This document shows, piece after piece, positions 35,465 to 47,766 of a stretch of 64,000 bases of DNA. Source of the DNA: Hedera helix (taxonomy: Eukaryota > Streptophyta > Magnoliopsida > Apiales > Araliaceae). Positions within the stretch are counted from its first letter, which is position 1, and each line of letters begins with the position of its first letter. The position numbers were made by a program, and so were the translations under genes. A model generated the notes under the pieces. The model did no database searches and was not told where the DNA came from. It saw only the letters and a program-made list of their open reading frames with translations. The stretch spans positions 42,883,555 through 42,947,554 of the forward strand of contig OX359280.1 of assembly GCA_947179155.2 (NCBI GenBank), read 5' to 3'.

Positions 35465-38400
35465 ATGGCGTTAACTGCATCCGCATGCCTGCCAGACCCA
35501 GTAGTACGTGGTGTTCATTTTTGGCGGTTCTTTTGCCTCTAAATTGTTTCGTCTCTCTCTTCTTGTGCCTGCAATTGGCCAGTCCCTCTGTACCATTGCA
35601 CTATCTTTGATGATTGTTAATGAGCCCAATGTGAAAAAATGGAGCCCCAGTCACTTCTTAAAACCTCTCCTACAGATTTATTAGGTTCTTGATTAACTTC
35701 CCCCCCCTCCTAATATTTTGTTGTTTTTTTTTAAATATGTGAATTTTTATGCAGGAGAGCGAAGAAAAGGGGACAAACTTTTGGCCAGGAACAACAATTG
35801 GAACAAGGGAAGAATTGAAGGTGAGGAGGGAGGCTTAGTCAAAGAAGAGTTACAGTTTATTGAGCTTGGTCTTGGGATCTGTGCAGATGGGTATGGAGGA
35901 CCAAGTCAGGTGACCATCAAGCAGGGCAAAGGGACTCCACCTATTACTGCTAACCAGTTGCACGAACTCAATCAGCAGGCTCTCATCTTTAAGTACATAG
36001 TTGCTGGCACGCCTGTACCATTTCCACTTGTTTTTCCCATTTGGAGGAGTGTAGCTAGCTCATTTGGCTTTGTTAATGGTGGAATATACAACCAGTTTCC
36101 TAGTTGTAAGTGGGTTTCTTGTAATATTTGCATGTTTTAGCTTATTTGTGCATCTTCTTCAAAGGGTTTGGTCTGAAATTTCAGATGGGTGTTTGTTAAT
36201 TTGACTACTTTTGCTTGTCTTTGTAGATTTATATGAGAAATTTTGTTATGAGCGTTGATATGGGTTTATGACTATTCAGCGTGGATCAGTTTCGCTTTCG
36301 CTCAATTTTTTTATGATACATGGTGTCATGGGTTTTCTGTTTTGCGATGAGTTTGTTGGTGTTAAACGGTGGCCTGTTAAGGGATGACTTAAAAGTTAAA
36401 ATTTAAAATGACTTTAGTCATTTTAAGTGGGCTGTGACTTGTAAATAAAAGTGTTCGACATTATTTTGTCTTATAAGTTAAATTAAGTTAAAATAAATTG
36501 AGAATGTATTTTTGGCTAAAATGACTTGGATGCAAAGAGTTTTTTACATTTGGTCAAATTTACTTATTTCAAAATGATTTATAAGTTATTTTTTGAGAGG
36601 CAAGAACGAGTTACTTTTCAAAAATTACTTATAAGTCAATTTATAACCTAAAAAATAAGTGATTCGTTAAACACTTGATTACTTAACTTATAAGTTGGTT
36701 TATAAGTTGGCCGAATAGGAGTTTGTGTTTAAGTCTTCATGGTGGATAGTTCCCTTTTTATTTATGAATTGATTAAATAATTGAATCCTCTTTGTCTTAG
36801 AGAGGAAACATTTTTTTATGAGCCACTACCTTAGGATCCGCAGCAATTAGCTCAGGTTTTGTACAGGATAAACCACAGGGATGATGGGTACATGCAATAG
36901 CCCACCAACCATGCACACCTAAAATCCCATAGTAAACCATCTCTTATCTCTGGGTGGCCCAAAGACATCATTCCCTTGGAGTATTGAACTTGTCCGTGAG
37001 TTACCACTCAAGCTAAACCCCAAGAACATGAGTTAGACTTTTGCTACTTATCTGAGTGATTAATATAGAGGATGACACAGTTTGCTACTTATACTGTTTT
37101 ATCAGGGGATTCGATTAATATAGAGGATGACACAATTTAAAAGCCTTTGAGGACTAATAGATTCCAATATGTTGAAGAAATGTATTTGTAAAAGGGGAAA
37201 TTTAGGTATTGGTTTCATAATTATATAATTACTCAACATGCAGAAGATGCTAGAATTGTGACCCCAAGAACATGAGATGGACTTTACTGTCCTAAAATTA
37301 TTTCCAAATTTTTCAGAGTGATTATATTGTTTACAATAAATTTTGCATAGTTTATTTGGTGAGATTCAATTAATGTAGTTTAAATTTGAGTGACTTGTGT
37401 TGTTGAATAATATAGTGTGATAAAGTAATAACGAGTTCAGCAATCTATCATGGAAGGAAAAATTAGTATAAAACTTTGTTGTCCAGGTTTCGGTGTTAGC
37501 GTTGGGCTTATTTGAATATACTCAGTACTAGGATGTGATTGTGTAAATTTAAATATTTCATTTTGTTTATATCGATATATATATATATATATGCAAAGTT
37601 TTCATATGAGATGTGGACTTATGTTATTCTACTTATTTGAAACAAGAAAAAAAAGAAGCAGCCTTTTTGGTAACATTTTTTTGTACTTCTCAAACTAATA
37701 TGACTCGTGTAAACTCCATGCATATCCTGTCACTCTGAAGAGTCCTTGTGGTGGACTTATAATTTGTCTTTATGTTTGTAAGATTAGTTTCTTGCTATTT
37801 TTTCGATATTTGTCGACAATATTGATGTGAATTCATCAGATTGATTGCATAGTTTGCATTCATTTATATTGAAGTATCTGAAATGGGTTTAAACTGTTTA
37901 TTTTTGTTTGTTTGGATCTTGCAATGATTTATTGGTCTTTCGATTTGTGATTAATTTCAGTCATAGGCTTCAGTCCTCGGGGGATTGATCACAGGTGCTT
38001 GATGGATCCTGAATCAGGGAGATGTAGAAGAACTGATGGCAAAAAGTGGAGGTGTGGTAAAAATGTGGTTCCTGATCAGAAGTACTGTGAGCGACACATG
38101 CATAGAGGCCGTATGCGTTCAAGAAAGCCTGTGGAAGCTGCTGAAAATATTTCGCAATCTAATACACCCACAACTACTTGCTCAAATAAAACCAAACAGA
38201 CTATCAAATCTCATGATCCTACTGATACAAATACCAAGTTTTTTCCTGTCCCTGGAAATCATCAATTCAAGATGCCGTCTTTCAAAAGAAGCAACGGCTT
38301 TCCAGCCACTGTTGCATCTACCGCCACCTCTTCTGCTAAGGGTAAAAGTAGAGGTACCGGCAATGTGTTTGTCAAAAGTGTGACATCTAAGCCAGGCGCC

Positions 38401-39927
38401 ATCAACAATATCAATCTTAATAATTGTAGCACAGATATCACCACTACAACAGTGACCAACACTTTTCACAACGCTGATACTGACAATGTCATCAGCAGAA
38501 ACAACAGGAAGTACGTTGATGGCAAGGATGCAGACTTCAATTATATTAATGATAAGAAGAACAACAACAGAAACAGCAAAAATGGAAACAATGAAAGTGA
38601 TTTTGTGACTCCAGGATTTGTCTTTACCTTGAAGAGTGTTCGGCATGATGATACGAGTAAGACTGATATTTCTGTGCATGCAACATGATTTCAATTAGTA
38701 TTGTATGCTGATACTTCATCTTATATTCGATTTCCTCTTCTTTTGTTCCTTTGGTCTTACTGTTTAGATTGACAAGGAAATTCCTAAACATTTCAATTTT
38801 AGAAATTGGACCGTGTCATACCTGATCGAAAACAATGCATTCTTGTATATACTCGAACCATGATTAAGGTTTGATTTCCCTACCTTTTGGTGCCTTGGCG
38901 CTGATTATCAATTTAATTATGCCATTGAAAATGGGCATGTTGAAAAAACTTCTGATTGAATTGTAATCGTCAGATTAACTATTCCACTGATTAGGACTTC
39001 ATTTTAGGATTCATGATTACTAGAACAAAAAAAAACTGTCTAAAATGGATATTATGAATATTCCTTTGATAATATCAAAATTATATCCTCAGAAGATAAT
39101 AGATATACAACCTGACGTATGTATTAGAATCTCAACTGGAAATCACAATGATTCACCACAATTGTACTTGTACCTGTAAGTTAGATGTACTTAGTTTAAA
39201 CTTTTGTGGAAAATGCAACTCGCTAGATAAATAGATTGTTAGTACTCGAACCTTGACAATGTATGGGTTAAGTTCTGACCGAGGGGATAGCTTATAGTAT
39301 AGCAGTTCAATTTAAAGGATTTCTGTAGGACATTGATCCCATTCAACTGAGGAATAAATCTTGTTTTTCCATAACGACTAAAGAATTATCTATATCTCGT
39401 CTAACTTATTAAAAAAAAAAGAAAATTATCTTAATCTTGCCTATTATCTCGTCCTTGGTTTATATCAGGCTTCCTTTTGTCACCGCTATCTTCATGTCTT
39501 AATAATGTGAAATCAGACTAACTGTTTATTTTTTCTAATTTACTTTTTCTTCGGAGTTGTAGGCAGCAGTAAATCAAGTTTTGATCACCGTTGTGTAGCA
39601 GAAGTAGAACCGCAAAGATGCAGAAGAACCGATGGTAAAAAATGGTGGTGTAGCAGAGATGTTGTTCCTCAGCAGAATTATTGTGACAGCCACATGCACA
39701 GAGGGGCCAAGAGACTCACGGTGTCATCAGAGGCCGTGACTGTTGCTGTAGCTTCACCTCCTGTTGCCATACCCAAAAATGATCACATAAACTTGAACAT
39801 CACCGTTGATAGTCCTCAACTAACAAGTGACGATGTAAACGATTCTACTAGCGGCAGCAGCAGTGATGCCACCACCGTCACGGATGAAAATACTAGTGTT
39901 TCACACCTTTTGGCTCTCTCTCCTTGA
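35465..39927 (+). CDS. GRF9: growth-regulating factor with QLQ and two WRC domains (GRF9-type)
   Basis: Plant transcription factor: QLQ binds GIF co-activators, WRC binds DNA. Well-supported exons are 35755-36105 (QLQ), 37961-38656 (WRC 1) and 39563-39927 (WRC 2), all with GT..AG borders and matching phase. The QLQ exon carries TANQLHELNQQALIFKYIVA and PVPFPLVFPIW. WRC 1 carries GRCRRTDGKKWRCGKN and YCERHMHRGRMRSRKPVE. WRC 2 carries RCRRTDGKKWWCSRDVVPQQ and YCDSHMHRG, with the C-C-C-H zinc ligands kept in both. Two WRC domains mark the GRF9 branch. The C-terminus, Ser/Thr-rich and ending HLLALSP, also resembles GRF9. The first exon is uncertain: it must end in phase 1, and 35465-35510 (starting MALTASACLPD) fits but rests on phase alone. 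With it the protein is about 486 aa including that exon. Confidence 0.9.
36106..37960 (+). other. GRF9 intron (1.9 kb) with repeat-like blocks
   Basis: The block at about 36360-36750 is full of TTATAAGT and ACTTATAAG phrases in both orientations and could be a MITE. At 37061-37160 the phrase GATTAATATAGAGGATGACA occurs twice. Positions 36820-37030 include CCACAGGGATGATGGGTACA and look like old interspersed repeat. An (AT)n tract lies at 37573-37592. No exon seen. Confidence 0.45.
38116..38136 (+). promoter_or_regulatory. miR396 target site in GRF9 mRNA
   Basis: The 21 bases begin CGTTCAAGAAAGC and end CTGTGGAA, the conserved GRF site paired by miR396 with one bulged base. They encode the RSRKPVE end of WRC 1, the same place as in other GRF genes. 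No matching site follows WRC 2. It predicts post-transcriptional repression in older tissue. Confidence 0.85.
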
Positions 39928-42900
39928 GTTGGGGTATCTATGGAGACTTTTGAGGGTTACTTCTACTGGAGGAGTTGAAGAAACTGGTCTTGGTGTCATT
40001 TTGATGGTAATATGTTAAAGTTACTTGCGATCATGGTATGCACAAGGTTGGCAGCATTCAACTTTAAGAAACCATTTTGGAAACTGCTAATAGAGTTTTG
40101 GCTAGGTTAAATTTTTGAAAAGAACATGAAAAAACTGGTTGTGCATGAATGTAACATATTCTGACGGTCTACTACTAGAATATGAGAATAGTGTTTTTGA
40201 TCATACAAGACAACAGTTACGCACTAAATGTTGGTTTTGGTCCAAGACTTGTAGTTTTGAATCCACTTGTTATATGATGCGGGGGATGAAATATGTTGTT
40301 CCTAGCTTGTTGTCAATGGCCAGGCCAGGGCTGTACATGTTTTGTTTTTTGGTTTGTTGTGGGGTACTGGGGTACTGGGGTGGGGGTGGGGGTGGTGTTG
40401 GTGGGGTTGTTGCAAGTGGCAACTGCTCCTCCATGACATAGCAATTCTCTTACCTTTGGTTGTCTTGTTTGTAGTAACATCTTTGATCAATGGGACTATA
40501 AATGTGTTAAATTTAGAAGTTGTCCCACTTATTTATGAAAATAATATAGTATACCATTGCCCCGAATATCTGATTTAGGTTCACTTTATCCCAAGTTATT
40601 TTAGAAAATATGAAAGCATTGTATGTTTAGAAATACTATTATCATAAATATTTTATAATTTAATGTTAAAAATGTTTATTAAAAAAATATGTATTTTTTA
40701 TTTTGGATATAAGAAAAATAAAATTGGTATTTTGACCCAATCCATTTGAAAATAACGCGTGTGAACCGGACGTCGAATGACCCGCCCGTTGGCACCATAC
40801 TAACCAAAGTTATTTCATATCCATTATTCTCTATTTCTCTTCTTCTCAACCGAGTGCCGGTAACTAAATCCTCTTCTACTCCTCCCTTTCGCTGCCGTCT
40901 CCGTCCATTTGCCGCCGTCCAGCTCCAGGTTTGTCCTATGTTTTCTCTCAAACTCTCTTTTTAGCACTTGGAGACTTCCCATATAATCAAATTCAATTGG
41001 TTTTAGGGGGTCATGCATTGGCTTTTGGCAGCTTTCCCAGACATAGCATATCATCATTATCATCATCATAATGTCTCCGGTGCATTTTTTTCTCCCAATT
41101 CATTTGGGTTGATTTCATTTGAGTCTGATTCAGCCATGTTAAAAAGCCTTTTCTTTTTAAACTTAAAAAACATTTCTTTTGGAGAGGTAAAATATGATAA
41201 GACATAGTGAAGAGTGTTGTGATATTTAATTTCACCAAAATGCATTCAAGAACATAATTAAGTCGTGTTGAATTTTGATCAGTTTAATAATGATAATTGA
41301 TAAATTAGTTTTCTTTTTTTTTTTTGAAAATGTCAAACTTCGCCTTTGTCACCTAAACATAAATTTTTATCCCTTACACTTTGTTTCTGAGTTTTAAAAT
41401 GGACAGAAAAAAAAAATGACGAAAAACTTAAGTTTTGTATCCAATTGTGTTTCTAAGTTTTTTAATAAACGGAAAAGAAAAGAAATTGATAGAAAAATTG
41501 GCCATTTTTTCTGCCAAAATTTTTCATCCAAAATTGACATGATTTGGATGGAAAAGAAATTGGGATAAATAATATTTTTATAATTATCATATTATCAACT
41601 TACAATATAATAAATTTTAAATTACAACCTATGTTCTCAATTTTTTTTTATTATTTATCTACTAAACCTAGGGCGAGAAAGGTCAAACTGCCACGAAACA
41701 TAGTTTACTTTTTTATCAAATTGTCGCAAAAGTTCTCTTTGCTGTGATATCAGCCACGATAATCTTATTACCGTTAGTTGTTTTTGACAATTAAAGCAAA
41801 TGACGATGTGATGAATCTAGTTTCACAATTTGTTCATAGATCCACGATATCAAAGTAAAGAAGGTTTTTGATTTGTGAAGTTCGCAGACTATTTTAAGAT
41901 ACCTTTTCACTTGCATGGGCAGCTGATCATCTATTTCCCTGTCTGTACATTCTTTCATTATTTGAAGTTTGGAGTTGATGAAATTTGTCTGTTAGACACT
42001 TTTGTTCTCAAATAGGGATTTTTGCGTGTTCAATGTAGATGTCAGGTGCCTCTGTTAAATGTTGGTGTCTCTGGTTCCTATACTGGTAACTTCGGAGGCC
42101 ATGACGTGATCGTTGCTGCAGCTCCTCTTCTTGCTAGACCCAAAAACGATGGCATAAACTTGAACAACAATCTTTCCATCTCAACTGTGGAAAGTCCTTG
42201 ACCAACAAGCAATATTTAGTTGCCACTACCATCTTAGATGAAACTTGAAAAATTAGGATTTATCTTCTTGATGCAGGCCTCTTGTCCAACTTGCAAGGGT
42301 TGGGATCTCTTTCTCAAGTTAGTTCTGTTCCAGAGTGGTTTCCACTAGAAGGAACAGAGATGATTTATGAAGTACAGTTTGTACCTTAAAAATACTTGCT
42401 TCATTTTGCGTGATATGTCATCTCTTTCAGATATAAGATCACATTATTCTGCCATTTCTTTATATACTCATTTAACATACCCGGGTGACGCTAGGATTTT
42501 TATTTTTGTCCTTGCAGACTGGGCACATTTGATGCTCTTTTAAGACTACATCCTTCCTTACTATCAGGAATAACGTTCGAACAATTTAGCTGCATCACCT
42601 GTTTCGGCACCATTCAAATGGTGGTGCATATACTCATTGGCACTATCTAGAACTTCTATGAGATTTTGATAATCCATTACAATCTTCAACTAAAGCCACC
42701 ATAATTTTTCTATCTAAATGTTTAACTGTAAAGCCATTCGAATAATCATACGCAACAATGCTAAAAATCTACAACTGCTATATCTACCAATGTAAGGGAA
42801 AAGAACCAGCACCATTTATAAATGTTACTCAAAGCTACTATAACAGATGAGAGAAAGTAGCATATACAAATTTATATCAGAATACACACTCTTGATTGGT

Positions 42901-43093
42901 CTGGAATCTAGTAATAGTAATTTCATCTTTGTCATTCATTGTATAGAGGATACATGAGTGTGGATGCTTAAAAACAAACTGCAGAGGGTTTTTTTTTATA
43001 AAAAAAATAAACAAATTATCACAAAATAGATCCAAAATATACGCGTGCTGATTCTTCTGGAGTGATTGAAGAGTTGGATTGAACTGGAGAATG
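39928..43093. other. spacer between GRF9 and Aurora kinase
   Basis: The GRF9 3' region comes first, then a G-rich stretch (40370-40405, GGGGTGGGGGTGG). At 40820-40930 a C/T-rich leader-like stretch ends CCAGCTCCAG before GTTTGTCC, which could be a remnant of a 5' leader and donor. A decayed GRF9 exon copy is at 42092-42209. Nothing else coding is convincing. Confidence 0.5.
42092..42209 (+). pseudogene. decayed copy of the last GRF9 exon
   Basis: Parallels 39728-39830 of GRF9: GAGGCC.TGAC, GTTGCTG.AGCT, ACCCAAAAA.GAT, CATAAACTTGAACA, AGTCCT and CCAACAAG occur in the same order. The copy is out of frame (extra bases after GAGGCCATGACG create a TGA) and ends in a second TGA after GAAAGTCCT. 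No WRC part is left. It suggests an old tandem duplication of GRF9 or of its 3' end. Confidence 0.8.
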
Positions 43094-44984
43094 CTATGTC
43101 GAGCATGTACCAGTGGGGTCAGCATTCTTGACAATCCAAGGGTGCTCTATGATCTTCTGAAGAGAGAGCCTTTTAGAAGAGTCCTTCACAAGAAGCTGCA
43201 TAATTTTTGGGTAGGATTGTTAAGCAGGAAAAAGTAAATTTTTATCAAAATCATTTATTCTCGTTTTCAAGCAAGGGAGATGTCAACGAAAAAACTAACC
43301 CGGCTAATGAGGTTCTTAGCGTCTGCAGACACGTGAGGCGAGGAAGGGAAGGTGAGGTCAATTTTCATAATCCTATATAAATTGTTAGTATCTACTACAC
43401 ATCCAACTAATAATACGACTCAACACCAAATGGATCAAAACAATATGTTAATCCTACCTTCTGAATGTGTCTGCCTGTGTCTCTGCCTCAAATGGAGGAG
43501 TGCCATACAAAAACTCATAGCAGAGGATACCAAGTGTCCAATTATCAACTGCATAGTCATGGGCTTTGTTCTCAACCATTTCTGGTGCTAAATAGTCCAA
43601 AGTTCCACACATGGTATGTCTCTTGCCTCTTGATTGTACAGACCATCCAAAGTCAGCAATCTTCAATAGACCCTATTTTTTTTATAAATATAAGAGGACG
43701 TTACTTAATCTTGAAGTTTAATTTATAATGCTTTGTCTTAACTTTACTTTCCAAGATAATGCTATATGTGTATTACCCAGGTATTCAGTCTTGCATTTTA
43801 TTTAACATATTGCTGAAAAGTTACTTGATGAATGTAAATGGAAGTAAAGGTCTGCCAATTAACTCTAAAAAATTGCAAGAAGATGTGTTCTCTTTTTTTT
43901 CCTAGTACAAAACACTTGTAATAGAATCTCTGCCGTTCCAACAAAACCTAATTGAATTTAGTCATTATTTATAGTTACTGTAGTGAGACTCTGGGCATAT
44001 AATACAAGGCAACGCCATCCTGCTAGCTTTTTTGGAAATTGGAAATTTCAGATTGAAAAGTTTTCATAGAAAAATTGAAACCAAGAAGTTATCCATTCAG
44101 GATTATTAAGTTAGTATGCCTATTCATCGTAGCTGAAATCAGAAAAGAATCAACTGGATTAATACCCAAATTTTCATGTAATGTGGCAAAATATATAAAG
44201 CATAAAAAAACAGATTGTTGGTTCAAATTTGGCCTAGTGTGTACCAAGTAAGTACTATGTAAAGTTTTCTTTAACAAAGTAGGTACAATGAATTCAGCTT
44301 AAAAGAAATAAAGAGGCAATTAGGAGGTCTTGTGCAGCATACCTCGTGATCAAGTAACAAATTTTCTGGCTTGATATCCCTATGAATCACATGTTTCTCA
44401 TGACAGTATGCCAACGCTTGCGCAAGGCTCGAAATGTACTGTAAATTCAGAACCGCAAAAATCCCATAAGAAAAATTCAGAAAAACTAAGACAAACTCAA
44501 AAGAAGTGCTAATTAAACACATAATAGTATTTAAAATTAGAAATGAAACAGAAACTAACCAAATATTCAAAATTAAATACCTCCCAAAAAAAATTAAATT
44601 GCAACTCAAAAACATATCCACAAGCTTATATAGAGAGAGAGAGAGAGGAGATTACAGTGGCGGCTTGTTTCTCAGAGAGATGCCCGGTTTTACGAAGCTT
44701 CCGATAAAGCTCGCCGCCGTGAGCATACTCCAAAATCAAGAAAATTCTCTCACTGTCGTGAAACCACCCGAAGAGCCGGAGAATGTTAGGATGATTAAGA
44801 CTCGTTTGAATCTCCATCTCTCTCCTCAGCTGATGATGCAACCTGTACTTGTCTATCTGGTCCTTGAATATCACCTTCAATGCCACTACGTACTTACTCT
44901 GTTCAAAAAATAAAACAATTTTCAACGGAAAAAAAATCCAAATCCCTCTCTGAAAAACCAATGAATTCTCAATTAGAATCCAAA

Positions 44985-45033
<49 letters not shown>

Positions 45034-45167
45034 TTTTATACCTTGATTTCACGGGCGAGGTAAACGCGGCCAAATTTGCCTTTGCCGAGGGGTTTTCCGA
45101 TTTCGAAATCTTGTAAGGACCATTGCCTTTGATTTGGGTTTTTCTCTCGTTGACATTGGGAAGCCAT
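43094..45167 (-). CDS. AUR3: Aurora kinase, AUR3-type
   Basis: Mitotic serine/threonine kinase; plant AUR3 phosphorylates histone H3 and acts at centromeres. Six exons on the minus strand: 45167-45042, 44898-44656, 44438-44343, 43672-43458, 43372-43300 and 43195-43094, with GT..AG borders and consistent phase, for 284 aa (AUR3 is close to 288). Order of motifs: GKGKFGRVYLA glycine loop, VALKV (ATP Lys), HRDIKPENLL catalytic loop, ADFGWS, activation segment KRHTMCGTLDYLAPEM, HPWIV and the end DPTGTCST. The short ~20-residue N-terminal extension is the AUR3-like form and differs from the longer AUR1/2 tail. Intact. The start lies 13 codons before the conserved WSLQDFEIGKPL. Confidence 0.96.
45001..45029. 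repeat. (TA)n microsatellite in the first AUR3 intron
   Basis: About 14 TA repeats beginning 13 bases inside the first AUR3 intron, preceded by a CTCTCTCTCT run. Confidence 0.9.
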
Positions 45168-46055
45168 TTTTCACTGCTTGGTGGAAATTGAGATTTGGGA
45201 ATTGGAATTGTTTGGGAAAGAAAGCAAATGAGAGAGATGGGGAATTTTGAAAATTGAATGTCTGAGCGGAGAGAGAGAGGGGGGGGGGGGGGGGGGGGGG
45301 GAATTTGGGGGTTTTATTTTTAAGCTGTTCCGGCTCGGCCGGTCTCTTTTTTAGTTTTCTCACTATGAGCGGTTCAGGAGAAGAGAGAATTTTTATATTA
45401 ACTCAACCGTTACGCAGAACATTGAGCAAAAAAAGAATCAAAAAGAGAATAAGTTTAAGTTATCATTGCAGTTAAAAAGTGGAGCATGACATGAGTTTCA
45501 ATGTCATATTTTATTTTTTAATAGTGAGAATAATATTTGATACAGTGTTCGACTGTTGTGTCTCAAGATAATTTGAGGCCTAAAGTGATATTTTTAAATG
45601 AGACATTCTATGTTTTGTACGTTATTTATTGACTTTTATAGTTAAATTGATTATTTTTTAAATCAATATGTTTTATTATTATTTAATATATACATAAAAA
45701 GCCTATAAACATTATAAACTATATAAAATTTAGTATTAATCTCAATGTTTGTTTTTTTTTAAAATCTAAATATATATGTTTAATTTTTAATTTTAAAAAT
45801 GATCAATTTGACTACAAAAATTAATGGAGGACTTTTATTTTGGGACGGAGAGAGTATTAATATTTTTTATTTAAATGAAGTTATTTTTTCATACTATTAA
45901 TTTTTTTTAGATATTTAATATTTGGATTGGACAATAGACCTTAAATAATTGATTGGGCTCATATTTTTACAAAACTTTTTATCATGTTTAAAATTTTGGA
46001 GCCTTCTTTAAAATGGGCCTAAAGCCCGTAGGCCGGCCCTCCTAGTTGTGTCCTC
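45168..46055. other. AUR3 promoter and spacer with a MITE end
   Basis: AUR3 leader and promoter up to about 45.45 kb, then AT-rich sequence. TTTTGGGACGGAGAGAGTA at 45838-45856 is the 3' end of a Stowaway-type element; its 5' end is not clear. No gene. Confidence 0.5.
45279..45301 (+). repeat. poly-G tract, 23 G
   Basis: Run of 23 G after GAGAGAGAGA, about 112 bases upstream of the AUR3 start codon. On the gene's strand it is a C-run in the probable leader or core promoter. Confidence 0.9.
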
Positions 46056-47206
46056 TAAATCCAGTTTTGATAAGTTCTCCGGAGGTCAGTATTTACAGGG
46101 TATAGTAACAGACCTGTTTGGCCAAGGAATCTTCACTGGCGCCTGGCGGCAACAAAGGAAGCTTGCAAGTTTTGAGTTCTCCCCAAGGGTGCTAAGAGAC
46201 TTCAATTCAGCTGTGCAATATTCAGAAAAAATGCAGGCAAATTGGTTAGAATTAATTATTTCCGAGTTTTCTATGGCAAACAACATCTTTGATATGCAAG
46301 TAAGTAGTAATCTGAAACTCAAATGAATGCATTAATATATTGGCGATCCAACTTGGAAGCTGCATGCATGCATGCAGATCGAGGTTTCTTAGCATTGGCT
46401 TTGAAGCTTACCTTGAGAAAATTATCAATATTGTCGTCTACAATTTTGTTAATTGATGATGAATTTGTGGAAAATATATATAACTGAGATGAAGAAATAC
46501 TTGAGAAAATGCATTACCTTCATGCAGCATTAACGGAGACCTTGAGGCTAGACGTACCCTGCAGTCCCAGTGGTAAATGTTTCCCATGTCTAGAAACTTC
46601 TATTTCTTGAAGAATAGTGTTGCCATATATGAAAATAAATTCGTGTCTATATTATTGACGTATTTGGACCGGATACATGGGATATAAAGACTGTAAAGAA
46701 GGGACCATATATGTATTACATTCTCGACATATAAATCATTTTCTTTTCTCGAATTTTTAGTTTGTTACAACTCTACTATCAATAATGTTATGACCGTGTT
46801 GTTCCTTCCAGGAAGGAAGGTGTGCAGAAGAAGATGACACTCTTCCGGATGGCTTTAAAGTTAGAAAGGGGACAATGTATATACTACATATCATATGCAT
46901 GCAAAAAATAAGGGGACATGATGCTGAAAATTTCCGGCCTGAAAGATGGCTCGACAACGGAATTTTCCAACCTGAATCACCATTCAAATTTATAGCATTT
47001 CATGTATCGAACAACTTGTAGCAAACATCCATCCCTTCGATATTGCCTATTTACATGACTAACAAGACTTTGACTATTCTTGTGGTCTGATGATTTGTAG
47101 GCTGGACTAAGAATTTGTCTGGGGAAAGATTTTGCTTATAGACCCATGCATGTTTACACTACACGTTAATGGAGGCCTTCATCTGCTTGGAATCCCAAGC
47201 AAGGAC
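46056..47206 (+). pseudogene. CYP704 cytochrome P450 pseudogene
   Basis: Broken relative of the intact CYP704A at 57.3 kb. Pieces in order: 46056-46325 (FDKFSGGQYLQG, then TDLFGQGIF, WRQQRKLASFEFSPRVLRDF); 46488-46572 (EILEKMHYLHAALTET); 46813-47005 (EGRCAEEDDTLPDGFK, FRPERWLDNGIFQPESPFKF); 47101-47206 (heme region, AGLRICLGKDFAY). Missing are the N-terminus, exon 2 and the I-helix half of exon 3. Four extra bases (GACG) interrupt LRL/YPAVP near 46555. The Gly-Pro-Arg of the heme loop has become Gly-Leu-Arg. An 81-bp block of the last exon is deleted between two CTTAT sites. The retrotransposon inserted 94 bases further on. Confidence 0.9.
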
Positions 47207-47299
47207 AGGGGGTCAGATGAGGAACCATCACATATATTATAGGTTGAGAAAAACTTGTATAATAATAACAAATGTTCCTTTAGTTAACGTGATTGAAGT

Positions 47300-47727
47300 T
47301 GTAATACCCGGTTCCTTTTTCATTTTTGTCCCACATCGCTAACTTTGAAAGCCATCCTCCCTTTCCTTAGTTATATATAGGAGTCTACCCCCTTCCCATT
47401 TTAATACCTAAACATTAAGGTTTTACCCAATTTGAGGAAACCTTTTTGTGTGAGGGCCTTTTTAGTAAGGACCTCCCTAGTTAAAATTTTTGGTGTCGAG
47501 GACGTGGGCGGACTGCGAACCTCATAATTTCGGGTATGTCTCCTTTTCTTTCTTTGTGTAATTATTTAATTTTTTTGTATTCATTTTAATTTTGTAGTTT
47601 TAATTTTGTAGCTTTAATTTTTGTATGCTATTTAGTTTGTTAGTTTATATATTTTAGTATATATTTGTTAGTAATTAGCATTTTGAAATATTAAATTAGT
47701 ATTTTTGTAACTTTAAAGTTTTGTCAG

Positions 47728-47766
<39 letters not shown>

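Noticed and set aside
38182..38694. 170-aa minus-strand ORF
   Set aside because: Antisense shadow of the GRF9 WRC 1 exon; the sense strand has the zinc-ligand motifs and splice sites.
40820..41070. Leader-like C/T-rich stretch that could start a gene after GRF9
   Set aside because: No coding exon follows in phase before the GRF9 exon fossil; kept only as a remark on the spacer.
44506..44913. 135-aa plus-strand ORF
   Set aside because: Antisense of Aurora kinase exon 2; kinase motifs are on the minus strand.
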